DNA of 64,000 nucleotides from Haloactinopolyspora alba (GCF_003014555.1 NZ_PYGE01000004.1:248001-312000); one strand, 5' to 3'. Counted from the stretch's first letter, positions 32,769-40,718 are shown. Notes: generated by a model not told the origin, from the letters alone. Program-made: numbers and translations.

Positions 32769-33497
32769 ATGATCGGAGCGAGTCATGCGGCTGGGCCGCC
32801 GTGGATGCGCGGACACGGGTGCGCGGGCGGCAAGTCCGAGTCGGCGGCCGATGCCGCCGCGAGTTGGTTCGCGGCGATGAGCGGACGGCGCGGTGGTCCC
32901 CACGGCGGCCCGCACGGAGGTCCGCATGGGTTCGGGCCACCGTGGGCGATGTTCGGCGGGCCGCCGCCGTGGATGGGGCACGGCGGGCCGCCGTGGGGAC
33001 GCCGTGGCCCGAAGGCACGTCGCGGCGACGTCCGGGCCGCCATCCTGGCCGTGCTGGCAGACCGGCCGATGAACGGTTACCAGATCATTCAGGAGATCGC
33101 CGAGCGCAGCGAGGGCGTGTGGAAGCCCAGCCCTGGGTCCATCTACCCGACGCTGCAGCAACTCGAGGACGAGGACCTGGTCCGGGTCGGTGAACAGGGC
33201 GGACGCAAGATCTATCACCTGACCGCCGAAGGCGAGGAGTACGTCTCGACGCACGCCGAGGAGGTCGCGGCGCCGTGGGAGGCCATGTCGTCGCCCACCG
33301 ATGACGACGTCAACGGCCTGCGCTCGCTGATCGGGCAGGCTGCCGCCGCGTTGTGGCAGATCCTCGCCACCGGCAGCGCCGACCAGCAGGCCAGGGCACG
33401 CGAGGTGCTCGCGGACACCCGCCGGCGCCTCTACGGGATCCTGGCCGAGGGCGACGAGCCGGACGACCCGGACGACGAGGACGGAGGCCGGACATGA
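32769..33497 (+). CDS. PadR-family regulator with a Gly/His/Pro-rich N-terminal extension
   Basis: 242 residues; ATG preceded by GGGGAGG. Residues ~38-80 are a low-complexity stretch of GGPHG repeats and GPPW motifs with six or more His. The PadR winged helix follows (RRGDVRAAILAVLADRPMNGYQIIQEIAERSEGVWKPSPGSIYPTLQQLEDEDLVRV...GRKIYHLTAEGEEY), then a helical dimerisation region. The N-terminal segment could bind metal ions, as in YqjI-type PadR proteins. The gene overlaps the DUF1707 gene (ATGA), its likely partner or target. Confidence 0.9.
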   Translation: MIGASHAAGPPWMRGHGCAGGKSESAADAAASWFAAMSGRRGGPHGGPHGGPHGFGPPWAMFGGPPPWMGHGGPPWGRRGPKARRGDVRAAILAVLADRPMNGYQIIQEIAERSEGVWKPSPGSIYPTLQQLEDEDLVRVGEQGGRKIYHLTAEGEEYVSTHAEEVAAPWEAMSSPTDDDVNGLRSLIGQAAAALWQILATGSADQQARAREVLADTRRRLYGILAEGDEPDDPDDEDGGRT

Positions 33498-33934
33498 CCC
33501 AGACCCGGTCGCTGCGGATCGGCGACGCCGAGCGCGACGCGGCGGTCTCCGCGCTCGGCGAGCACTACGCCGCGGGACGGCTGACGAAGGACGAGTACGA
33601 CGAGCGGGCGTCCGCGGTGACAGCGGCTCGCTTCGACGCCGATCTCGATCCGCTGTTCACCGACCTTCCCGCCGACGAGCGGGCGGTCGACACCCGGTCG
33701 GCGACACCCGCACGGCGTGTCGGGCGCGGCATCCCTGACCGCGCGCCCCGCGCCCGGGCGATGCTGCTGATCCCGCTGGCGGTGATGTTCGCCGGCGGCA
33801 TGCTGTTCATGATCGCCAGCAGCGCGCCGTGGATGCTGTTCATCCTGTTCTGGCTGTGGGTCTGCGGCGGCGGTTTCGGGTTCCACCGCGCCCGGCATCA
33901 CCACAGGACGGCCTCGGCCCACTTCCACGGCTGA
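33494..33934 (+). CDS. DUF1707 membrane protein
   Basis: 146 residues. N-terminal DUF1707 domain (LRIGDAERDAAVSALGEHYAAGRLTKDEYDERASAVTAARFDADLDPLFTDLP) followed by two close transmembrane helices and a His-rich tail (HRARHHHRTASAHFHG). DUF1707 is an actinobacterial domain of unknown function, often at the N-terminus of small membrane proteins. Both this protein and the overlapping PadR protein are unusually His-rich, suggesting a shared metal-related role (inference). Confidence 0.9.
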   Translation: MTQTRSLRIGDAERDAAVSALGEHYAAGRLTKDEYDERASAVTAARFDADLDPLFTDLPADERAVDTRSATPARRVGRGIPDRAPRARAMLLIPLAVMFAGGMLFMIASSAPWMLFILFWLWVCGGGFGFHRARHHHRTASAHFHG

Positions 33935-33984
33935 GCTCGCCGCGCGAGCCGCCGTGCAGGACGGCGCCGTGAGACGATCCGGCC

Positions 33985-34734
33985 GTGAGTGCGCCACCAG
34001 CGTTGCGGTTCGCGACCTTCAACATCCGCAACGGGCGCGCGTTCGACGGGTTCGACTCCTGGCCGCTGCGGCGAGGGGCGACCGCCGCCGCCGTCGCGGC
34101 GCTCGACGCGGACGTGCTGGGTCTGCAGGAGGTCTACCAGTTTCAGCGCAGGTTCCTCGCGCGTCGGCTGCCGGGCCTGCGGTGGCACGGCCGAGGACGC
34201 GACGGCGGCCGCTCGGGTGAGCAGTGCCCGGTCGCGGTGGCGCACGAGCGCGTCGCCGTCACCGAGTCGCGGACCCGGTGGTACGGCGACGAGCCCGACC
34301 AGCCCGGCACCCGCCTGCCGGGAGCGTCGTTCCCGCGTATCGCCACGCTGCTGCGCTGTCGCGACACCGCGACCGCGACGGAGTTCCAGGTGGCGAACAC
34401 CCATCTGGACGAACGCGTCGACGCGAACCGCGCCAGCAGCGTCCGCCAGCTCGCCGGCTGGCTCGACCTTTCCGTGCCGACGGTCGTGCTGGGAGATTTC
34501 AACACCACGCCCGGGGCCGCTGCGTTGCGTCCGCTGACCGAGGCCGGGCTACGGCTCGCACCGGTCACCGGCGGAACCAGCCACGGTTTCACCGGCCGCA
34601 CCGACGGGCGCCGGATCGACCACGTCTACCTGAGCGCGCACTGGACCCTGGTCGACGCCGCGGTCGTCCACGAGCGCCCGGGCGGGCGGTTGCCCTCGGA
34701 CCACTGGCCGGTCCGGGTCATCGCGCATCTGTGA
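33985..34734 (+). CDS. endonuclease/exonuclease/phosphatase family protein
   Basis: 249 residues from GTG 33985. EEP fold: RFATFNIRNGR, LGLQEVYQF (metal-binding Glu), VANTHLDER, VVLGDFNTTPG and the C-terminal RIDHVYLS and SDHWPV. All catalytic positions of the DNase I/ExoIII-like hydrolases are present. Substrate could be nucleic acid or a phosphoester. Stands alone; a long gene-free stretch follows. Confidence 0.9.
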   Translation: MSAPPALRFATFNIRNGRAFDGFDSWPLRRGATAAAVAALDADVLGLQEVYQFQRRFLARRLPGLRWHGRGRDGGRSGEQCPVAVAHERVAVTESRTRWYGDEPDQPGTRLPGASFPRIATLLRCRDTATATEFQVANTHLDERVDANRASSVRQLAGWLDLSVPTVVLGDFNTTPGAAALRPLTEAGLRLAPVTGGTSHGFTGRTDGRRIDHVYLSAHWTLVDAAVVHERPGGRLPSDHWPVRVIAHL

Positions 34735-35100
34735 CGCCCGGGTGTCGGGGAGATCCGGGAGACCCGGGAGAATTGAGGCCTTCCGTCCTCATCCGTGGGT
34801 GGGCGATCGGTCGTTGCGCGGGGGCGAAGCGGCGGCATGGCCTTGGTGGTGGCTTGGCGCGCCGCAGCGTTCCACAAATGTGGCACTCCGGGCGCACCAG
34901 GGCACCTCGGCGGTGCCAAGACGCCGGCAGACACGCTTCGGTGCCCCGATCTCCCGTGATCATCAACGATCCCCCGGGTGATGGGGGCATGTTCACCGCA
35001 CTGAGCAACCGCCGGAGCGGACGCGGGACTGCCTTTCGGGTTCGTGAGCTGCAAGGACACTGCCGTGATCCGCGGCCCTGCGGGCCAGGCGCCGTCGTGG

Positions 35101-35179
35101 GGCCACGGCACGGTGTGGCCGTCGTGTCGCTACAGCGCCCAGGGCCACGTCACGGTGTGACCATCGTGTCGCCACAGCG
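35101..35179. repeat. two 37-bp direct repeats with a 42-bp period
   Basis: 35101-35137 and 35143-35179 are the same sequence with five differences (core CGGTGTG-CC-TCGTGTCGC-ACAGCG). They are within the 826-bp gene-free interval 34735-35560, where no coding pattern is seen on either strand. Confidence 0.55.
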
Positions 35180-35238
35180 ACACCAGATCCGCACCGTGCG
35201 CCGCCGGGCGCAGGCAGCCCCGGCCTCCCTCCTGCATT

Positions 35239-35316
35239 GATCATGTTCGCTCGCGGACGCGCCGCGACCGGGAACGGCCATACAAACCGGCGACACGACC
35301 GCCAGCGGACATGATC
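35239..35316. repeat. long imperfect hairpin with GATCATG termini
   Basis: Arms 35239-35256 and 35299-35316 pair at 16 of 18 positions; the inner part is GC-rich. One of several long GATC-bounded hairpins in the window (see 8979, 35441, 61584). Confidence 0.5.
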
Positions 35317-35332
35317 ACCGGGAAACGCTCCA

Positions 35333-35395
35333 GGCGGCGCCGTCGGCGCCGTCGGCGCCGTCGGCGCGGGCGGCGCGGGCGGCGCGGGCGGCGCG
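35333..35395. repeat. seven tandem 9-bp units
   Basis: GGCGGCGCC, GTCGGCGCC x2, GTCGGCGCG, GGCGGCGCG x3, contiguous from 35333 to 35395. A simple minisatellite in non-coding DNA, likely variable between strains. Confidence 0.75.
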
Positions 35396-35440
35396 ATCAC
35401 CCACGGATCGGGTCGAAGAGCCAGAATTGAGCGCCTCCGG

Positions 35441-35511
35441 GTTGATCTTGGAGTTCTTCGGCTGAACTTTGGACATTTCGGTCTCTGGGGCCGAACTTCT
35501 CCAAGATCAAC
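35441..35511. repeat. palindromic repeat related to the hairpin at 8979
   Basis: Arms 35441-35462 and 35490-35511 pair except for a 3-nt internal mismatch (TTC opposite AAG). The left arm shares TGGAGTTCTT-GGCTG with the hairpin at 8979-9044. It lies ~50 bp before the gene at 35561. Confidence 0.6.
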
Positions 35512-35560
35512 GCGGCGGCGCTCATGATCGTGCGTGGGCCGCTCGGCTACGCTCGCGCGC

Positions 35561-36280
35561 ATGAACGATCCGCTGGCCGGCGTCGCCGCACTGGACGGGG
35601 TCGGCGTCGCCGCCGCGCACGCACGTGATGCCGTCGACGCGCTGCTGCGGCACCCGGCGATGCGCCGGGACGCGGCAGCGGTCGCGGCCGAGTCGGCACT
35701 ACGCGGAGCGCGGGCTTCGACCTGGCTCGCCGGCGGCGACCGCGACGACACTGCCGACGCGACGCTGCAGGGTGCCCTGCGGACCGTGGCCGAGGTCCCC
35801 GCGATGGCGGAGGTGTGGGAGCGCTCGCCACGCCAGGCGCTGGCGCGCCTGCACATGCTGGCCGCCCGTGACCTGGTGTCCGACCCCGACGAACTGGGCC
35901 GCCCGCGTCCGGACGCCGACAACGCCCGCCTCGACCAGCTGATGACCGTGGCCACCGCGTCGACGGACGCGCCTGCCGTCGTGGTCGCCGCGATCGTGCA
36001 CGGTGAGTTGCTGGCGCTGCGTCCGTTCGGGACCGCCGACGGGGTGGTCGCCCGGACGGCCGAACGCGTCGTGCTGGTGGCACGTGGCGCCGACACGAAA
36101 GCCGTCAGCGTGCCGGAGGCGGGGCACGTCGCACTGTCGCGGGCGTACCTTCCGCTGCTGGACGCCTACGGTTCGGGTGCGGCCGACGGCGTGGGCGCCT
36201 GGGTCAGGCACTGCGCCGAGGCCTACGCCAGGGGCGCGGAGGAAGGGCTCGCGATCTGCGACGGCCGGGCCGGGACCTGA
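35561..36280 (+). CDS. Fic-related/'oxidoreductase'-type conserved actinobacterial protein
   Basis: 239 residues from ATG 35561. Helical; contains VAAESALRGARASTWLAGG, ALARLHMLAARD and VVVAAIVHGELLALRPFGTADGVVARTAERVVLVARG. That last motif (H-x-E-L-L-x-x-x-P-F-x-x-x-x-G) is a degenerate form of the Fic active-site loop HPFxxGNGR, lacking the GNGR phosphate clamp. Family members sit beside the HAD phosphatase and ssd/tad genes in Streptomyces; here 3.3 kb of other genes intervene. AMP-transfer activity is doubtful. Confidence 0.85.
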   Translation: MNDPLAGVAALDGVGVAAAHARDAVDALLRHPAMRRDAAAVAAESALRGARASTWLAGGDRDDTADATLQGALRTVAEVPAMAEVWERSPRQALARLHMLAARDLVSDPDELGRPRPDADNARLDQLMTVATASTDAPAVVVAAIVHGELLALRPFGTADGVVARTAERVVLVARGADTKAVSVPEAGHVALSRAYLPLLDAYGSGAADGVGAWVRHCAEAYARGAEEGLAICDGRAGT

Positions 36281-36310
36281 GGCACCGGAACGGGCTGCGT
36301 CCACGTGCGA

Positions 36311-36339
36311 GCGGCGCCCTGCGTGAGGTAGGGCGCCGC
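36311..36339. terminator. hairpin terminator between convergent genes
   Basis: GCGGCGCCCT (36311-36320), 9-nt loop, AGGGCGCCGC (36330-36339). It follows the Fic-like gene by 30 bp and precedes, convergently, the end of the membrane-protein trio. The rest of the 246-bp gap shows no gene. Confidence 0.65.
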
Positions 36340-36526
36340 CGCTGACACAGCTGGACGGGGTACCAGTGCGTGCATCGTGTCCGTCGCCTCGGCTAGCCCG
36401 GGACGACTGCCCTTACATGGGTTGATCGCCGCGTGGGTTCCCATCTGCCGTGCAGTGGACCTTTACGGTCCGTACCTCGTTTCTATGCCCCCGAGCTGCG
36501 CTGACGAAAGAGCAACCAGGAGATCT

Positions 36527-37447
36527 TTACGTTTCGCAGACCCGCTCCGCCAGCCGGGCCAGCTCGGCCAGCAGCGCGGCGTCGAACGGATGGACGACCA
36601 GCGTTGAGCGTTCGCCCTGGGCGTCGTCGAACTCGTACTCGATCTCCGCAGCCGCGAGCTCTCGGGTGCCGTCGCAGTCGCCGACTCGCCACACGATCTC
36701 CAGCTGTCGGCGCCCCTCGGCCGGGACGGTGACCGGGGCGGCGTCGGCCGTGAAGCCGAGCGTAGCCGATGAGACCTCCTCGACCAGGACCTCTTCGTCG
36801 ATCGGATTGGTGACCGGCACCATGGTACGGAGGTGGTCGTCGTGACGTGTCGTCGTCGCCTGCCCGAACTCGACGGCGCTCCGGTCGCACTCGTCGGCTC
36901 CTGACAAGGGGCCGCCGGTCGCACCCTGCACCGCCACCTCGCGGGTCGAGGTGTCGCCGCCGCTGCGTACCCGCGCCTCGATCGTTCCCGACGGTTCGAC
37001 GGCGCAGTCCCGCCGCATGGACAGTTCGACCGTCGCCCAGCTCCGCGGCGCCGCGGTGACGGCGTCGTCCGGAGCTGTGCCCCCGAGTAGCTCGTAGCCG
37101 GGCACTCGAAGATCGAGCAGTTCGACCTGCTCGGGTCCGGCGTTGTAGACGTCGACGGTCACGTTTGCCGCTCCTGCCGGGGGTGCGCTGGTGTACGAGA
37201 ACGACGCCAGCGCGAAGAGTTCGCCGCGATCGTCGCTCGTCGCCGCGTTCACCAGGACACCGGCGACGACTCCGGCCGCCAGCGCCGCGCCGATGGCGAC
37301 CCGCCGGCGCCGTCGGTGCGGGTCGCTGTCGGGTGCGACGGGCGCATCGGGCTCGTCCGGTGCCGCGGTGTGCGGATCGTCTCCGCTGTGGGTGACCGTC
37401 CCGAGATCGAGCGGATCGCTGCGGAACTCGTCGTTGTGCCCGGACAT
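36527..37447 (-). CDS. membrane-anchored beta-rich protein of unknown function (paralogue C)
   Basis: 306 residues. Cytoplasmic N-terminus with DLGTVTHSGDD, an Arg-rich stop (HRRRRRV), one transmembrane helix (IGAALAAGVVAGVLVNA), then about two Ig-like beta domains. Each has the pattern V-x-V-x-NAGPEQVELLDLRVPGY...RDC...: a Cys after the first half (MRRDC, VGDC) and one near the end (DEC, ERVCET), as if each sandwich is disulfide-closed. Shares the DLGT(V/M) motif with the first protein of the trio. Start shares a base with the preceding stop (TGATG). Confidence 0.82.
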   Translation of the reverse strand: MSGHNDEFRSDPLDLGTVTHSGDDPHTAAPDEPDAPVAPDSDPHRRRRRVAIGAALAAGVVAGVLVNAATSDDRGELFALASFSYTSAPPAGAANVTVDVYNAGPEQVELLDLRVPGYELLGGTAPDDAVTAAPRSWATVELSMRRDCAVEPSGTIEARVRSGGDTSTREVAVQGATGGPLSGADECDRSAVEFGQATTTRHDDHLRTMVPVTNPIDEEVLVEEVSSATLGFTADAAPVTVPAEGRRQLEIVWRVGDCDGTRELAAAEIEYEFDDAQGERSTLVVHPFDAALLAELARLAERVCET

Positions 37448-38310
37448 CAGGACCGCTCCTGCCGGCCGCACGTGCGCTCGACCAGCCGCACCACCTCGGT
37501 GAGCGTGGTTCCCGAGCCCAGTGGGAGCCGAACCGACCGGGCCCGGTCGCCATTCGTCGGCACGATCTCCATCCGGATCGCGGCCTCGTCCCACGCCGGC
37601 GCGGCACCACACTCGCGCACCGACAAGCTGACGGTCACGGTGGTGGACCCGTCGGCGCCGGCGTCCCGCGGCAGTTCGCTCGCCGAGACCGCCAGGCCGG
37701 GAATCGTCGAATCGACGTCGAGTATCCGTGCCCGTCGGTCACCGTCGGGGGTGATCTGGACGGTGGCGTCGACACGGTCCGGTTCGATCCTCGAGGTGGT
37801 CGGCCCCCGGACCTGCAGCCCCATGCCAGACGCCGAGTCGCATCCGAACTTCCACAGCCTCTTCGTGAACTCGGTGGCCGCGGTGCCCAGCCGCCTGCGC
37901 AGCGTGGTGCTGGTGCCGTCGTCCGTGCGTACCTCGAGTTCTGCCTCGATCCGGTCTTCGTCGGCCGGGCGAGTGGTGCAGTCCGGCTCGAGCGGCATGA
38001 CCAGGTCGGTCCAGGTGTCCGGTTCGGCCGCGACCGCGGCCCAGTCCCCGGTGCCCTGCGTGAACCCGGCCATGGTGACGTCGACGATGTCCACTGTGCG
38101 CCCACCGGTGTTCCGGACACTGAGCGCAAATGCGTTCGATGAGGTTTCGGCAAACCTGGCCGCGCCGAGTACCACCTCGACCTCGGAGCGCGCGACGGCC
38201 TGCTCACGAGCGTCATTGCCGACGAACCCGACGACGCCGCCGATCAGCACCGCGCCCGCGATCGCTCCCGCCCGCACGGAGGTGAGCCGTCGCAGCTGAA
38301 CCGTTCTCAC
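37447..38310 (-). CDS. membrane-anchored beta-rich protein of unknown function (paralogue B)
   Basis: 287 residues from GTG 38310 (TTG 38316 also possible; neither has a clear ribosome site, and the upstream gene ends 13-19 bp away). Signal-anchor helix (AGAIAGAVLIGGVVGFVG), then two beta domains. The first has FALSVRNTGGRTVDIVDVTMAGF...PLEPDC...GC and the second ARILDVDSTIPGLAVSASEL...SVREC...VERTCG. The repeated NxGxxxVxIVDxxxxGF signature and Cys spacing mark it as a paralogue of both neighbours. No known family is recognised. Confidence 0.82.
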   Translation of the reverse strand: MRTVQLRRLTSVRAGAIAGAVLIGGVVGFVGNDAREQAVARSEVEVVLGAARFAETSSNAFALSVRNTGGRTVDIVDVTMAGFTQGTGDWAAVAAEPDTWTDLVMPLEPDCTTRPADEDRIEAELEVRTDDGTSTTLRRRLGTAATEFTKRLWKFGCDSASGMGLQVRGPTTSRIEPDRVDATVQITPDGDRRARILDVDSTIPGLAVSASELPRDAGADGSTTVTVSLSVRECGAAPAWDEAAIRMEIVPTNGDRARSVRLPLGSGTTLTEVVRLVERTCGRQERS

Positions 38311-38329
38311 CCCCAACGTACGGCCGCGC

Positions 38330-38929
38330 TCACGACGGGGCGTCCTGCTCGCCCGTCCCGCACAGCCCGCGCCACAGCGAGACCACTGCCCGGGCGTCGG
38401 ACGGCGTCGACATGGTCACGGTCGTGGTCCCGGACTCCGTGCGCAACCGTACACGGATCTCCTCCGACGGCTGGGCGGCGCAGTCGGGGATGGCGGGCGT
38501 GCGGTACCGCACCCAGCGGCCCGGCTCGGCGGTCACCGGAGCGGGCGCCGGCGTGGTCTCCGGGCGCCGGAAGCCGTCGACCTGGGCGTCGACGATGTCC
38601 ACCGACTGCGTGCTGGCATTCACGATCCCGAGCGTCAGATAGTTGAACTCACCGCGAGGTAACGGCGCCAGCGGCTCCAGGAGCATGCCGGCGAGGCGGA
38701 CGCCGGGATCGTCGCCCGGGCCTTCGCGCACTTCCGCCGCGACGGTGCCGATCACGGCTCCGGCGGCGAGCGCCACCGCGACGGGTAGCCACCGCGGCCA
38801 CCGGCGCCGCGCGCCGTCGTCGTCCGGACGGGAGGTACCGGCGGCGGGCGTACGGCCGTCGTCGCTCCCCGCCGGCGACATCGTGCCGAGGTCCACCGGC
38901 CGCCCGCGCGCGCCGTCACGGCCCGTCAT
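38330..38929 (-). CDS. membrane-anchored beta-rich protein of unknown function (paralogue A)
   Basis: 199 residues from ATG 38929 (an in-frame ATG lies at 38953). Short cytoplasmic N-terminus with VDLGTMSPAGSDD, transmembrane helix (LPVAVALAAGAVIGTVA), then one beta domain: FNYLTLGIVNASTQSVDIVDAQVDGF...AIPDCAAQPSEEIRVRLRTESGTTTVTM...LWRGLCG. It is the single-domain member and first gene of the tandem trio, all read in one direction with tight junctions. Confidence 0.82.
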   Translation of the reverse strand: MTGRDGARGRPVDLGTMSPAGSDDGRTPAAGTSRPDDDGARRRWPRWLPVAVALAAGAVIGTVAAEVREGPGDDPGVRLAGMLLEPLAPLPRGEFNYLTLGIVNASTQSVDIVDAQVDGFRRPETTPAPAPVTAEPGRWVRYRTPAIPDCAAQPSEEIRVRLRTESGTTTVTMSTPSDARAVVSLWRGLCGTGEQDAPS

Positions 38930-39034
38930 GGACCGATTGTCGGGCACGGACACCGGCCACCGACAGGGCTCCGCTGACGGGGTGCGATTCGTTCCGTTTG
39001 CGAGGGGTGCGAGTCAGGGCCATGATCGGAAGCC

Positions 39035-39484
39035 ATGTGGAACCGGGGGAACCGGCTCAAGTACGCCATGTGGGTCGTGCTGGGCGGTGTGATCGTGCTG
39101 CTCGCGGCGCTGATCGTGGCTATAACCATCGGCGTCGAGATCTCGACGGGAGCCTCGGCCGGCATACTCGCCGCCTGTGGCGTGATCTCTGTCGCCCTGA
39201 TCGTCAGCAGTTCGCGGCTGTCGTCGAACCGGCAGGCTGGTACGGACCAGTCGGCGCGATCGTCGGGAGATCCGGCGGTCAGCGGGAACGTGTCCAACTG
39301 GGTCTTCCTCGCCGACGCCTATGTGGCGCGCGAGGAGTTCGAATCGGCGGAGCGGCTGTACCGGCGTGCCGTCGAGGCCGGACACGTCGCAGCGCTCGCC
39401 CGCCTCGGCGAGGTCCTGTACGAGCTGGGACGCGACGACGAGGCGGAGTACTACCGACGGCGCGCACGCGAGGCCGGCGCTTGA
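39035..39484 (+). CDS. small membrane protein with C-terminal TPR/Sel1-like repeat
   Basis: 149 residues. Two adjacent transmembrane helices (~8-32 and ~40-58), a Ser-rich linker, then a tetratricopeptide-like segment NWVFLADAYVAREEFESAERLYRRAVEAGHVAALARLGEVLYELGRDDEAEYYRRRA, about two helical repeats. Likely a scaffold for protein contacts at the membrane. Divergent from the beta-rich trio with ~105 bp between; whether they share a function is unknown. Confidence 0.8.
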   Translation: MWNRGNRLKYAMWVVLGGVIVLLAALIVAITIGVEISTGASAGILAACGVISVALIVSSSRLSSNRQAGTDQSARSSGDPAVSGNVSNWVFLADAYVAREEFESAERLYRRAVEAGHVAALARLGEVLYELGRDDEAEYYRRRAREAGA

Positions 39485-39550
39485 GGTGCGGGCGGTGTCG
39501 GCGCTGCCGGCGGTTCCGGCGGCGCGGCGCCGGGGCGTGCCGGCGGGCCG

Positions 39551-40366
39551 TCAGCCGCGGACTCGCCTGCGTACCGCGTACCAGGCAAGACCGGCAGCGG
39601 CCGCGCCGGCACTGATGGCCGCCGCCGCGATGGCCGGCCTGGGCGCGTCCCGCAGCGAGGACGCGCGCTGCCGCAGGGCCACCGGCTTCGAGAACACGAG
39701 AACCGGCCAGCCGTTCTCGGCGGCCGTCTTGCGCAGCAGCCGGTCCGGATTGACGGCGTACGGGTGCCCGACGGCCTCGAGCATTGGCAGGTCGGTGGCC
39801 GAGTCGGTGTACGCGTAGCTGCGGCCCAGGTCGTAGCCGCGCTCGGCCGCGAGGTCGATGATGGCCGTGGCCTTGTTCTCGCCGTAGGCGTAGAAGTCGA
39901 TGTCGCCGGTGAACCTGCCGTCGTCCCCGACGACCATGCGTGTCGCGATGATCGTGTCGGCGCCGAGCATCTCGCCGATCGGCTCGACCACCTCGGCGCC
40001 GCTGGAGGACACGACGACGACGTCGCGGCCGGCGACGTGGTGCTCCTCGATGAGGGTGACCGCCTCGTCGTAGACGATCGGGTCGACGATCGTGTGCAGT
40101 GTCTCGGCGACGATGTCCTTGACCGTCTGCACGTCCCACCCGGTCACCAGCCCGGACAGATACTCGCGCATCCGTTCCATCTGGTCGTGGTCGGCGCCAC
40201 CCACGAGATAGACGAACTGCGCGTAGGCGCTGCGCAGGACGGCTCGGCGGTTGATCAGGCCGCCCTGGTAGAAGCTGCGGGAGAACGCCAGCGTGCTCGA
40301 CTTCGCGATGATCGTCTTGTCGAGGTCGAAGAACGCTGCCGTACGGGGGTGGTCGTCGCTGTCCAC
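39551..40366 (-). CDS. HAD-IB family phosphatase
   Basis: 271 residues from GTG 40366. HAD motifs: FFDLDKTII (nucleophile and acid/base Asp), VVVSSSGAEVV (motif II Ser), Lys in GENKATAI, and YTDSATDLPMLEAVG (motif IV). Ends in a membrane-like segment (AIAAAAISAGAAAAGLAWYAV), a tail-anchor. SerB-like family (Rv3661 position). Possible lipid or phosphoserine phosphatase; substrate unknown. The 473-bp divergent gap to ssd carries a 6C-type RNA. Confidence 0.92.
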   Translation of the reverse strand: MDSDDHPRTAAFFDLDKTIIAKSSTLAFSRSFYQGGLINRRAVLRSAYAQFVYLVGGADHDQMERMREYLSGLVTGWDVQTVKDIVAETLHTIVDPIVYDEAVTLIEEHHVAGRDVVVVSSSGAEVVEPIGEMLGADTIIATRMVVGDDGRFTGDIDFYAYGENKATAIIDLAAERGYDLGRSYAYTDSATDLPMLEAVGHPYAVNPDRLLRKTAAENGWPVLVFSKPVALRQRASSLRDAPRPAIAAAAISAGAAAAGLAWYAVRRRVRG

Positions 40367-40469
40367 GGCCCGAGGATAGCTGCCGTGGCGTGTGATGCCC
40401 GTGTGACCTGGTGTGGCCGCCAACGGTAATTTTCTGGATCGAGTGTGTTTGGCCTCCGGGACATCGGGG

Positions 40470-40575
40470 CACGATGCATCACGGCGGCACCCCCCCCGCC
40501 GCCGTGACCCGGCCCGCCCCCCTGGCCGGGTCTCTCACACGGCTCCTGCCACCCACCCGGCAGGAGCCGTGTCCA
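40470..40575 (+). ncRNA. 6C RNA (actinobacterial small RNA with C-rich hairpin loops)
   Basis: Three consecutive perfect hairpins. TCACGGCGGC/GCCGCCGTGA (40479-40507) has loop ACCCCCCCC; GACCCGGCC/GGCCGGGTC (40506-40532) has a loop of nine nucleotides including six consecutive C; ACACGGCTCCTGCC/GGCAGGAGCCGTGT (40537-40572) serves as terminator. Two loops with six or more C are the definition of the 6C motif. In M. tuberculosis the 6C RNA (B11) lies between the same two genes, ssd and the HAD phosphatase. Strand is taken from the C-rich loops and agrees with ssd. Ends are approximate. Confidence 0.85.
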
Positions 40576-40618
40576 TGTTCGGGGCGGGGGCCACCTCGCT
40601 CTACGTGGCGCGACGAAA

Positions 40619-40694
40619 ATGACCACGTTCACCATGGAATTCCCTGCGTCACCACCCCTGCAGGCCTGGTGACGCGTGGACGATCCTGGTGATG
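40619..40694. repeat. 76-bp dispersed repeat, copy B
   Basis: Second copy of the element at 30352-30427, same orientation, no gaps in the alignment, about 80% identity by eye. Contains GCGTCACC...GGTGACGC. Lies between the 6C RNA terminator and the ssd promoter. Confidence 0.7.
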
Positions 40695-40718
40695 CGACCT
40701 CGGCTGCGGAAGCGCCGA

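Noticed and set aside
35101-35395. Possible CRISPR array
   Set aside because: Repeats are only two 37-bp units plus a 9-bp minisatellite, without spacers of constant length or cas genes.
34735-35560. Possible missed gene in the long gap
   Set aside because: Short open frames exist on both strands but none has codon bias, a ribosome site or recognisable motifs; the stretch is filled with hairpins and repeats.
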